A stretch of 64,000 bases of DNA from Catenibacillus sp964565805 (GTDB lineage Bacteria > Bacillota > Clostridia > Lachnospirales > Lachnospiraceae): the NCBI GenBank assembly GCA_964565805.1, contig CAZMGH010000003.1:1-64000 (forward strand), given 5' to 3'. Both the position numbers and the translations under genes were made by a program. The notes under the pieces were generated by a model. That model saw only the letters and a program-made list of their open reading frames with translations, searched no databases and was not told the origin of the DNA. Below are positions 8,247-15,510 of this stretch, one piece after another; within the stretch, counting starts at the first letter, position 1, and each line of letters opens with the position of its first letter.

Positions 8247-8251
8247 CTAAC
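8236..8251 (-). promoter_or_regulatory. Putative DtxR-family operator at the transcription start
   Basis: GTTAGGGAAGACTAAC, an inverted repeat with GTTAG/CTAAC arms, begins one base after the -10 element and so would cover the start site. It shares AAGACTAAC with the second copy at 8136-8155. Location and sequence fit repression of a siderophore importer by an iron-dependent DtxR/IdeR-like protein. The regulator gene is not in this window. Confidence 0.6.
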
Positions 8252-8252
8252 C

Positions 8253-8281
8253 GCTATACAATATTCTTACATTGTTGTCAA
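8253..8281 (-). promoter_or_regulatory. Promoter of the siderophore importer operon
   Basis: A perfect -35 TTGACA (8281-8276) and a -10 TATAGC (8258-8253) are 17 bases apart on the minus strand. The promoter lies just downstream of the SOD terminator (8306-8339) and abuts the operator at 8236-8251. Confidence 0.65.
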
Positions 8282-8305
8282 TCTATATCTTAAATAATTT
8301 AAACG

Positions 8306-8339
8306 CAGATGTTACCGGCCCCGCGGCCGGTAACATCTG
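8306..8339 (-). terminator. Terminator after superoxide dismutase
   Basis: A perfect 15-bp G+C-rich stem, CAGATGTTACCGGCC and its complement with a 4-base loop, lies 30 bases past the SOD stop. It is followed on the minus strand by GTTTAAATTATTT, a weak U tract. It would separate the SOD unit from the importer promoter. Confidence 0.75.
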
Positions 8340-8369
8340 TAAGCGTATTATCAATACGAAAAACATCTT

Positions 8370-8993
8370 CTAATTTTCATCCGGGTTTGCACCCATTCTC
8401 TCAGACACAGCCGACCAATTAATGACATGGAACCATGCATCGATATAATTGGCTCTAAGGTTCTGGTACTTCAGATAGTAAGCGTGCTCCCACACATCTA
8501 AAGGCAGGATCGGGAAGAGGGAAACAGACAACGGATTATCCTGGTTAGGCAAAGCTGTAATGCTGAGTTTCCCCGATTGATCTTGTACAAGCCAGGCAAA
8601 ACCGGAACCGAACTGCCCCAGAGCGGCAGCTTTCATCTGCTTCTGCCATTCAGCTTCTCCTCCAAAAACGTCCGCGATCTTCTTAGGCATCTCCTGTCCC
8701 TCAGGCGCCATGAGCGCGAAGAAAAGGTCGTGATTATATACTCCTCCGCCATTATTTCTGACTGCCCCGCGGATGTTCTCCGGAAGTTTGTCTAAATTTT
8801 TCAAGAGCTCTTCCAATGTCCAGGAATGAAACTCCGGATAGTCTTTTAATGCGTTATTCAGGTTGTCCACATAAGTTTTCAAATGCTTGTTATGATGAAA
8901 CTGCATAGTTGCAGCGTCAATATACGGTTCCAACGCATCGTATTCATAAGGTAACGGAATTAACTCAAATGGATAAGTTTTATGTTCGTTCAT
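8370..8993 (-). CDS. sodA: Superoxide dismutase, Fe/Mn family
   Basis: Converts superoxide to peroxide and oxygen in the cytoplasm. The N-terminal helix pair carries the metal-ligand motif MQFHHNKHLKTYVDNLN and a second ligand region in GGGVYNHDLFF; the C-terminal domain has the signature DVWEHAYYLKYQNLRANYIDAWF with Asp and His ligands. Length (207 residues) is normal. I choose the second ATG (8993), which lies 8 bases after GGAGG, rather than the one at 8999, only 2 bases away. It is 60 bases downstream of a peroxiredoxin gene on the same strand, so the two may be co-transcribed as an oxidative stress unit. Confidence 0.93.
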   Translation of the reverse strand: MNEHKTYPFELIPLPYEYDALEPYIDAATMQFHHNKHLKTYVDNLNNALKDYPEFHSWTLEELLKNLDKLPENIRGAVRNNGGGVYNHDLFFALMAPEGQEMPKKIADVFGGEAEWQKQMKAAALGQFGSGFAWLVQDQSGKLSITALPNQDNPLSVSLFPILPLDVWEHAYYLKYQNLRANYIDAWFHVINWSAVSERMGANPDEN

Positions 8994-9053
8994 ATGCATA
9001 GCCTCCTATTATTTTTTAGTTGTTTGAAACAGATACTGTTCAGCGCTTCATGC

Positions 9054-9617
9054 TTAAAGCAGTCCTACCAGGTCCAGGCTTGGTTTTAATGTTTCCGCGC
9101 CAGGCTGCCATTTTGCGGGGCACACCTCATCTCCATGGGCATATACGAACTGGCTTGCCTGAACTTTTCGAAGCAATTCATCTGCATTGCGTCCTACATT
9201 GCCGGCATTGATTTCATATGCTACGATCTTCCCTTCCGGGTTCACAATAAAGGAGCCGCGCTCAGCAAGGCCGTCTTCTTCTATCAGCACCTCAAAATCT
9301 TTAGAGAGCGCATGGGTGGGATCGGCAAGCATCGGATATGGAAGCTTTTTAATCCGGTCTGAAGTGTCGTGCCATGCCTTATGCACATAATGAGTATCGG
9401 TGGACACGGAATATATTTCACAACCGGCCTTTTTAAAGTCTTCGTACTTATTTGCCAGATCCTCCAGTTCCGTTGGGCACACAAAGGTGAAATCCGCGGG
9501 ATAAAAGAAAAATACGCTCCACCGGCCAAGAATATCGGCTTTAGTTACAGTTTTGAATTTGTTATCGTGATACGCCTGAACAGAAAATTCATTCACTTCT
9601 TTGTTAATCAATGACAT
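9054..9617 (-). CDS. ahpC: Peroxiredoxin, AhpC type
   Basis: A 187-residue typical 2-Cys peroxiredoxin that reduces hydrogen and organic peroxides. The peroxidatic cysteine is in PADFTFVCPTELEDLA and the resolving cysteine in HGDEVCPAKWQPG near the C-terminus. RWSVFFFYP and the GSFIVNPEGKIVAYEINAG segment are also typical. Length matches the family. No AhpF-type reductase is adjacent. It precedes sodA on the same strand. A TTGACC box at about 9683 may be its -35, but the -10 is weak. Confidence 0.93.
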   Translation of the reverse strand: MSLINKEVNEFSVQAYHDNKFKTVTKADILGRWSVFFFYPADFTFVCPTELEDLANKYEDFKKAGCEIYSVSTDTHYVHKAWHDTSDRIKKLPYPMLADPTHALSKDFEVLIEEDGLAERGSFIVNPEGKIVAYEINAGNVGRNADELLRKVQASQFVYAHGDEVCPAKWQPGAETLKPSLDLVGLL

Positions 9618-9740
9618 AATGTTACCTTCTGTAATTTTTTTGTGATCATAGAGAGGTCAGCCTGCGGTCAAGTCCGCGATGAAGTTTAAATTTCCGGGCT
9701 TTTCTCATCTACATGGATCGTTGGTTGCTTTTATATAAAA

Positions 9741-9790
9741 ATGTCCTGCTTCTTTTTTGGAGCCATCTTCAGTTCTTTCAGTCAGGACAT
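9741..9790 (-). terminator. Terminator overlapping the rrf2 stop
   Basis: An 8-bp stem, ATGTCCTG with CAGGACAT (9790-9783 and 9748-9741), encloses a long A-rich loop and is followed on the minus strand by TTTTATATAAAA. The 5' arm includes the last codons of the Rrf2-family gene. Confidence 0.7.
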
Positions 9791-10197
9791 CCTAAAATTT
9801 CTGCCAGATCATGGGACTTTAATTCATCCACTAAAACATTCTGAATATCTTCCAGAGAATTATGTACAGTACAATCGCCATGAGTTTCACACCATGAACA
9901 TTGATACCCTGGAGCTGTACAGGCGTTGACAAGCCGGCTTAAACTTTCCCTTCCTTCAATCGCCTCTAACAGCTCATAAAGACTGACCTGGCTTAAATCT
10001 GCTGTCATACGGCACCCGCCAGATGTTCCCCGGCTTATTGAAATGAGACTCGCCCGCTCCAGCTTTTTGAGGATCTTATAGGCAAAGGTCTGCGGCACTA
10101 CACTCTTCTCCGAAAGCTCCGGTACAGTATGCTGTTTTTCATCAGACAGCTCTTTAAGAAGCCGTATAGCATAATCTGTTTCCCGTGTGATGATCAT
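9778..10197 (-). CDS. Rrf2-family transcriptional regulator
   Basis: A 139-residue Rrf2 protein with an N-terminal winged helix (MIITRETDYAIRLLKELSD, then the VPQTFAYKILKKLERASLISISRGTSGGCRM recognition helix and wing). A three-cysteine cluster, in NACTAPGYQCSWCETHGDC with one more Cys, lies near residues 92-108, like the Fe-S ligands of IscR/NsrR-type sensors. A redox or iron-sulfur sensing role is therefore likely. Upstream, two 20-base direct repeats overlap its own promoter (10316-10360), suggesting autoregulation. It is separated from the downstream peroxiredoxin gene by a terminator. Confidence 0.9.
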   Translation of the reverse strand: MIITRETDYAIRLLKELSDEKQHTVPELSEKSVVPQTFAYKILKKLERASLISISRGTSGGCRMTADLSQVSLYELLEAIEGRESLSRLVNACTAPGYQCSWCETHGDCTVHNSLEDIQNVLVDELKSHDLAEILGCPD

Positions 10198-10302
10198 TTA
10201 TTTGCACCTTCGTTTCATAATTACTTTCCAACTCATATTTACTCTTTATTCCCTTGGGGACATTCAATTCCTGAAGCTTTCATACAAAATCTTCTTGTAT
10301 CA

Positions 10303-10331
10303 TTTATATCATACTGGATTAAATTTGTCAA
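10303..10331 (-). promoter_or_regulatory. Promoter of the rrf2 gene
   Basis: A perfect -35 TTGACA (10331-10326) and a -10 TATAAA (10308-10303) are separated by 17 bases, about 105 bases before the rrf2 start. Confidence 0.75.
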
Positions 10332-10360
10332 GTATATTTTGGACTAATTTTGTCAAGTAT
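10316..10360 (-). promoter_or_regulatory. Tandem 20-bp repeats, likely regulator binding sites
   Basis: Two direct repeats, 10335-10316 and 10360-10341, match at 18 of 20 bases and begin 25 bases apart. On the minus strand each contains ATACTTGACAAA or a close variant. The proximal copy contains the -35 box. The arrangement suggests cooperative binding, most simply by the Rrf2 protein itself; that is inferred. Confidence 0.6.
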
Positions 10361-10379
10361 CGTCACAGACCGTTGCATG

Positions 10380-11324
10380 TCACAGATCACTCTTTCCGGC
10401 AATCCGCAGAAATTCTTCCATGGCCCGGGTCCGGTAGCGTCCCGCCTTCCAGTAAAAACGGATTTTCCGGCAGCTTTCCTTTTCCGGAAGTTTAAAATAT
10501 ATCACATCCGGACGGGCAGGTACCGCCTGGATCAGGGTATCGCTGATAAATGCAATGCCAATGCCGGAACAGGCTACATGATAGGATGTAAGCTGCTGAT
10601 CCAATTCCAGAATTATCTCAGGGTCAATATGATTTCTGCGAAGGATCTCTATGGAACGTCTCCGCGTATCATTTTCCTGCTTAAGCATGATAAAGGGCCG
10701 GTCCGCGAAACAGCGAAGGGGAACCGGGGGTATTTCATCTTTTTCCTTAATATCTTTCTCGATCATTTCTTTTGTGACAGCGTAGCCGCGAATAATTTCC
10801 TCAGCAGCCATCTTCTCCGGCACTGCCAGAAAAAGCCTCTCTTCCCGGTAGGTCTGCCGGTCAAACGCCTTTAAATCCAGCTGGCAGTTATCCAGCATAA
10901 TATCAATACGCCCTCGCTGAAGCAGGTTCTGAAGTGTCTGAGTATTCTCCTCTATTAATTCTACCCGGACCCCGGGATAATGCCTGGAAAAATCACCAAT
11001 CAGTCCGGGAAGTACCCAGGAAGCAAACAGGCTGCTGCCGCCCAGGATCAGATTTCCTGTTTTTAAGGCTCCCCAGTCATTGACATAATTCTCAAATCCC
11101 GCCTCTGCCTCTAAAATCTGCTCTGCAGCGCGAATATACTGTTTTCCACATTCTGTCAAAGACAGAGGCTTTGTGCTCCGGTCAAACAGCGGGTATCCGA
11201 CTTTTTCTTCCGTTCTTTTTATATCAGCACTTAAAGACGGCTGGGAGATACATAGCCGCTCTGCTGCCCTTGAAATGCTTTTCTCCTGATAAACCGCATA
11301 CACATACTTCATTCCCTGAAACAT
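10380..11324 (-). CDS. LysR-family transcriptional regulator
   Basis: A 314-residue LysR protein. The N-terminal helix-turn-helix is at about 1-60 (KSISRAAERLCISQPSLSADIKRTEEKVGYPLFDRS). A helical linker follows, then a substrate-binding-like effector domain starting near residue 92 (GNLILGGSSLFASWVLPGLIGDF). It is full length, with start ATG after AGGAGG. It is transcribed divergently from aspartase with about 120 A+T-rich bases between, the classic arrangement for a LysR regulator and its target. An aspartate- or dicarboxylate-related signal is plausible but not shown. Confidence 0.88.
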   Translation of the reverse strand: MFQGMKYVYAVYQEKSISRAAERLCISQPSLSADIKRTEEKVGYPLFDRSTKPLSLTECGKQYIRAAEQILEAEAGFENYVNDWGALKTGNLILGGSSLFASWVLPGLIGDFSRHYPGVRVELIEENTQTLQNLLQRGRIDIMLDNCQLDLKAFDRQTYREERLFLAVPEKMAAEEIIRGYAVTKEMIEKDIKEKDEIPPVPLRCFADRPFIMLKQENDTRRRSIEILRRNHIDPEIILELDQQLTSYHVACSGIGIAFISDTLIQAVPARPDVIYFKLPEKESCRKIRFYWKAGRYRTRAMEEFLRIAGKSDL

Positions 11325-11384
11325 GATCTTCCTCCTTTTTGTAATATAGTTTTTTGGTTATATTAAATATAAAAATATATGTAT

Positions 11385-11413
11385 TTGATTATATTGTAAC
11401 GGGAGGCTATAAT
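11385..11413 (+). promoter_or_regulatory. Promoter of aspA
   Basis: A -35 TTGATT (11385-11390) and a perfect -10 TATAAT (11408-11413) are 17 bases apart, ending 30 bases before the aspA ATG. Upstream, 11341-11380 contains A+T-rich partial palindromes of the T-N11-A type expected for LysR binding. Confidence 0.7.
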
Positions 11414-11443
11414 AAATTCAATAAAAGCCGGGAGGGAAATATC

Positions 11444-12871
11444 ATGAACAGTCAGACAGATTACAGAACAGAAAAAGATTCCATTGGAGAAAAAGATGTT
11501 CCGAAAAACGTATATTACGGCGTACAGTCTCTGCGCGCCGCGGAAAACTTCCATATCACCGGGCTGACTATGCACCCGGAGATCATCAACAGTCTGGCCT
11601 GCATTAAAAAGGCGGCTGCCATCACAAACTGTGAAATCAACCTTTTGGATAAGAAGCGGGCTGACGCCATTGTAAAAGCCTGCAATGAAATCCTGGAGGG
11701 AAAACACTTTGAAGATTTTATTGTGGATCCCATTCAGGGCGGAGCCGGAACTTCCATCAATATGAACGCTAACGAGGTCATCGCCAATCGGGCTATTGAG
11801 ATTCTTGGAGGAAAGAAGGGGGACTACGCCATCGTACATCCTAACGATCATGTGAACTGCAGTCAGTCCACCAATGACGTGATTCCCACCGCCGGAAAAA
11901 TGACTTCTCTGAAGCTTCTGACAAAGCTGAAAAAGGAATTGATGCGGCTGCATGAAGCGCTCTCCCGCAAAGCGGAAGAGTTTGACCAGATCATCAAAAT
12001 GGGGCGTACCCAGATGCAGGATGCCGTACCCATCCGTCTGGGCCAGGAATTTGCCGCCTACGACGCGGCCATCATGAGAGACATCCGCCGTATGGACAAG
12101 GCAATGGACGAAATGCGCTTTTTGAACCTGGGCGGCACTGCCATTGGAACCGGCGTCAACGCAGATGAGACGTATCTGCAGCGCATTGTCCCTAACCTAT
12201 GTGAAGTGTCCGGAATGGAATTTGTCCAGGCTTTTGACCTGATCGACGCCACTCAGAACCTTGATCCTTTCGTAGCTGTCTCGGGAGCCGTCAAAGCCTG
12301 CGCCGTCACCCTTTCCAAAATGGCCAACGACCTTAGACTCATGTCCTCCGGCCCCAGAGCAGGTTTTCATGAGATCAACCTGCCCGCAAAACAGAACGGT
12401 TCATCCATCATGCCGGGAAAGGTCAATCCGGTCATTCCGGAGGTGGTGAACCAGGTCGCCTTCTACTGTATCGGAAATGATCTGACCATTACCATGGCAG
12501 CTGAAGCCGGGCAATTGGAACTGAACGCTTTTGAGCCGATTATTTTCTACTGTATGTTTGAGTCTATCGATACGCTGACTTATGCGGTACGGACTCTGAT
12601 AGACAACTGTATCACAGGTATCACGGCAAACGCGGATCACTGCCGGAATCTGGTGGAAAACAGCATAGGGATTATCACAGCTATCAGCCCTCATGTGGGC
12701 TACCAAAAGGCTGCCGACATTGCGAAGAAGGCTTTAAAGACCGGTAAATCCATCCGTTCCCTGATCCTGGAAGAAGGACTGATAGCCGCCGGGGATTTGG
12801 ATGAAATCCTTGATCCCCAGCATATGACTGAGCCGGGGATCTCGGGAAGAGAACTTTTAAAAAGCATCTGA
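11444..12871 (+). CDS. aspA: Aspartate ammonia-lyase
   Basis: Interconverts L-aspartate with fumarate and ammonia in the cytoplasm. The 475-residue protein carries the fumarase/aspartase superfamily features: the SQSTNDVIPTAGKM segment, GRTQMQDAVPIRLGQEF, and the catalytic loop signature GSSIMPGKVNP. EIGLGG-type class II fumarase variants differ, and the MQDAVP context favours aspartase. The start at 11444 follows GGGAGG at about 9 bases; a longer in-frame extension to 11354 runs through the promoter. It is the only confident plus-strand gene in the window. Its 3' end overlaps the convergent regulator gene by 15 bases. Confidence 0.93.
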   Translation: MNSQTDYRTEKDSIGEKDVPKNVYYGVQSLRAAENFHITGLTMHPEIINSLACIKKAAAITNCEINLLDKKRADAIVKACNEILEGKHFEDFIVDPIQGGAGTSINMNANEVIANRAIEILGGKKGDYAIVHPNDHVNCSQSTNDVIPTAGKMTSLKLLTKLKKELMRLHEALSRKAEEFDQIIKMGRTQMQDAVPIRLGQEFAAYDAAIMRDIRRMDKAMDEMRFLNLGGTAIGTGVNADETYLQRIVPNLCEVSGMEFVQAFDLIDATQNLDPFVAVSGAVKACAVTLSKMANDLRLMSSGPRAGFHEINLPAKQNGSSIMPGKVNPVIPEVVNQVAFYCIGNDLTITMAAEAGQLELNAFEPIIFYCMFESIDTLTYAVRTLIDNCITGITANADHCRNLVENSIGIITAISPHVGYQKAADIAKKALKTGKSIRSLILEEGLIAAGDLDEILDPQHMTEPGISGRELLKSI

Positions 12872-14467
12872 ATCACTGTCAGCTGTAAGATTTTTAGCTT
12901 TGCAGTCCGGCGCTGTATACTGATTTCGATACTCTCTCGGACTGACACCGAGATGTTTTTTAAAACTCCTGGAGAAATGAGAAAAATTATCATAGTCCAA
13001 CAGCGCGCTTATCTCACTGACGGTTTTATCAGAACTGATAAGCATTTTTGCCGCCGCTTTCATTTTTTCCGCCGCAATAAAATTTCCCAGGGATTCGCCG
13101 GTTTCCTTTTTAAAAATTTTGCCAAGATAGTCTGCATTAAGATAAAATTGGTCCGCAATCTTTTCCCGGGAAAGATCGTCCTGTAAATGTTCCCGGATAT
13201 AGTGCTTCACCGATTCTATCACTGTAATCCGGGGATCATTGACCGGGATCATCCGGAATATATTTTCCATCCATAAAATGAAACTGTCCACAGAAATATG
13301 GGCGTTGCGGTTAATATCGTTCCTCTCCTCGGAAAACATAACGCAATGGGCCGGCAGGCCCCGTTCTTTTAAATGGATATAAATCATCTGTTGTATGTCC
13401 ATTTTCAGCATTTTTAAATAACTCCGGCGGATTCCACGGCTGAAATTATCCCAGAGCATACTTTTTATGATCTGCTGAAATTGAATATACTGGCCGTTTT
13501 GCAGCAGTTCATTGGCATGATCCGGAATGACCGGAACCTTCTTGATGACCTCTTCATCGGAAGAAGATGCGGGATAAACACCAGGGGCTTCGGCAACCAT
13601 CTCCTGTTCGACATTAATGATCTTTCTCGCCGCGTTAAACATACTCTCACAATAAATATCGGATTCGTAATAGCAGCAAAGAGGAATGGAATAATGCGTT
13701 CCTGTATAGTCTACAAAGTCCTGGAGCATTTTAAGCATCTGAGCGCGGCTTATGTTTTTCAGGATCAGGAAAGGCCGCATCTGTTCTGCCAGAAAATAGT
13801 CCGTATCATATTTTGAAAACCATTGACGGGCAGCCTCAAAGAGGCGTATCCGGGTTTCTTCCTCTATAGACTGGGTCCTTTTTTTGATCAGCTGGCGGCT
13901 GAGCAAAACAAGATGAAAATTGTCGCTAAGGCGCAGAGATATACCGCAGTTTTCAGCTTCCTTTAAAATATCAATAGGATCTAAAGATATTTTTCCATTG
14001 AGGAAACGGGACCAAAATTGCTGTTGGATATTAAGCACATGCCCCACCCAGAAATGATTATTTTGCTCCAGTTCATGCATGTGTTTTGTTTTTTTCATCC
14101 GTTTGAAAACCTTATCCAATATTTGCCGGTAATTTTCCGGTTTTTCGGATGTTTCCACGCAAAAACAATCCCATGCATAGGCAAACTTCCAGAGGCTTTC
14201 CACAGTTAACGTATCCACCACATATATGACCTCCGTGAAAGAATGTTCTTTTCGGTATGCATTTATAAAATCCATATCCTGAGCGCCTATATTTCGAGCG
14301 TAAATAATGATCAGATCGGCCACTGTGCTTCCAAGGGTTTTCTCAACTCCGGTTTTACGCCATTCCAGGAAAAATTCAAGTTTTTCTCCTTCTTCCATAA
14401 TATTCCGGATCACATTTTGCAGACTCCGTATTATAGAAATATTTTCAGACCAGATTAAAACATTCAT
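12857..14467 (-). CDS. AraC/YesN-type regulator with degenerate receiver
   Basis: A 536-residue regulator. The C-terminal 100 residues (about 425-525) form an AraC-type double helix-turn-helix: LSREKIADQFYLNADYLGKIFKKETG, then VSEISALLDYDNFSHFSRSFKKHLGVSPREYR. The first 120 residues look like a receiver fold (VLIWSENISIIRSLQ, ADLIIIYARN), but the expected phospho-acceptor Asp is replaced by DLIIIY and the acidic pair is absent. It is therefore probably not phosphorylated in the normal way, and no histidine kinase is adjacent. As the last gene of the opp-GH1-M20-ROK run it is the likely pathway regulator. Its 3' end overlaps aspA convergently. Confidence 0.82.
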   Translation of the reverse strand: MNVLIWSENISIIRSLQNVIRNIMEEGEKLEFFLEWRKTGVEKTLGSTVADLIIIYARNIGAQDMDFINAYRKEHSFTEVIYVVDTLTVESLWKFAYAWDCFCVETSEKPENYRQILDKVFKRMKKTKHMHELEQNNHFWVGHVLNIQQQFWSRFLNGKISLDPIDILKEAENCGISLRLSDNFHLVLLSRQLIKKRTQSIEEETRIRLFEAARQWFSKYDTDYFLAEQMRPFLILKNISRAQMLKMLQDFVDYTGTHYSIPLCCYYESDIYCESMFNAARKIINVEQEMVAEAPGVYPASSSDEEVIKKVPVIPDHANELLQNGQYIQFQQIIKSMLWDNFSRGIRRSYLKMLKMDIQQMIYIHLKERGLPAHCVMFSEERNDINRNAHISVDSFILWMENIFRMIPVNDPRITVIESVKHYIREHLQDDLSREKIADQFYLNADYLGKIFKKETGESLGNFIAAEKMKAAAKMLISSDKTVSEISALLDYDNFSHFSRSFKKHLGVSPREYRNQYTAPDCKAKNLTADSDSDAF

Positions 14468-14516
14468 TATCTCATCCCCGGTAAAATTTCTAAGTTTGAC
14501 ATTGACTTGAAAAAGA

Positions 14517-15455
14517 TCATGCCAGCACGCTGTTATCGGAATAAACCATATTGACTTTTAACGCAGCTCCAAGCAAATTTGAATCATTATGATAAGCGCA
14601 CGGCCGGATTTGTGTCGTTAAAAAAGAGGCTCCGTTAAAATGGTCCGCGCAAATACGGTCATATTCTTTATAAAGCGCATTCATGAACCATTGCTCTTCG
14701 GAGATACCTCCTCCGATACATAGAACTTCCGGGTTAACGGCGACAATAATATTCAGGCACTGGAGGGCGATCCGATGCAGCCACCGGGAAACGGCAGCCT
14801 GTGCCGATGCTTCTCCATCATGAGCCCGGTTAATAATATCTTTCCCGTAAAACACAGACGCAGCCCCGGGCCATCGGGTATTATACTCATCTACAAGTCC
14901 CATCATCCCTATGGTCCGGCCAATCTTTACATCTTTACCTTCATGGCTGTCATAATAACTTAAAAAATGAAATTCTCCGGCAAAGTTATCTGTACCGGAA
15001 AATATATCATCCCGTCCGCAAATACATCCTCCGCCCCCTGTGCCAATGATCAGAAAAGCAGAAAGATTTGTTCCCCGGGCATTCCCAAGCTTCAGTTCAC
15101 ATAGACCGGCGGCCCTGGCATCATTTATTGCTGCGACCGGCAGGTATATACGTTCTTCCATTTCCTTTTTTATATTCGCTCCATACAAAGCGGCAAGGCT
15201 GGGCGCGGCATAACTTCGGACGGTATAATTTCCATCAATCAGTCCCGGCGCGCTGACCCCGATACATTTTGCCAAAGAGCGGCTGCCTTTGGGAATATTA
15301 TCACAAATATAATCAAAAAGCTGATCTTTATCAGCAGCATTAAGCGTTGGTACTCTATGATGAAGGATAACTTTGTCATTATTCTCTACAATACCGTATT
15401 TAATAAAAGTGCCGCCAATATCTATAGCGAGGGTATATTTCTGTATTTCAGTCAT
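14517..15455 (-). CDS. ROK-family sugar kinase
   Basis: A 312-residue ROK protein without an N-terminal helix-turn-helix, so a kinase rather than a repressor. The N-terminal phosphate-binding motif is AIDIGGTFIKYGIVENN. GVSAPGLID, AAINDARAAGLCE and IGTGGGGCICG follow. The usual zinc motif CxCGxxGCxE is not present: after GEFHFL the sequence diverges to YYDSHEGKDVKIG, so substrate and metal use may differ from glucokinase. It probably phosphorylates the sugar released by the neighbouring GH1 enzyme (glucose or an amino sugar). Same strand as M20 and GH1 with a 55-base gap. Confidence 0.82.
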   Translation of the reverse strand: MTEIQKYTLAIDIGGTFIKYGIVENNDKVILHHRVPTLNAADKDQLFDYICDNIPKGSRSLAKCIGVSAPGLIDGNYTVRSYAAPSLAALYGANIKKEMEERIYLPVAAINDARAAGLCELKLGNARGTNLSAFLIIGTGGGGCICGRDDIFSGTDNFAGEFHFLSYYDSHEGKDVKIGRTIGMMGLVDEYNTRWPGAASVFYGKDIINRAHDGEASAQAAVSRWLHRIALQCLNIIVAVNPEVLCIGGGISEEQWFMNALYKEYDRICADHFNGASFLTTQIRPCAYHNDSNLLGAALKVNMVYSDNSVLA

Positions 15456-15510
15456 AAAATATTTTCTCCCTTTTTAAGCAGTCACAATAGTGTCCATGCC
15501 TCTTCCTGTT

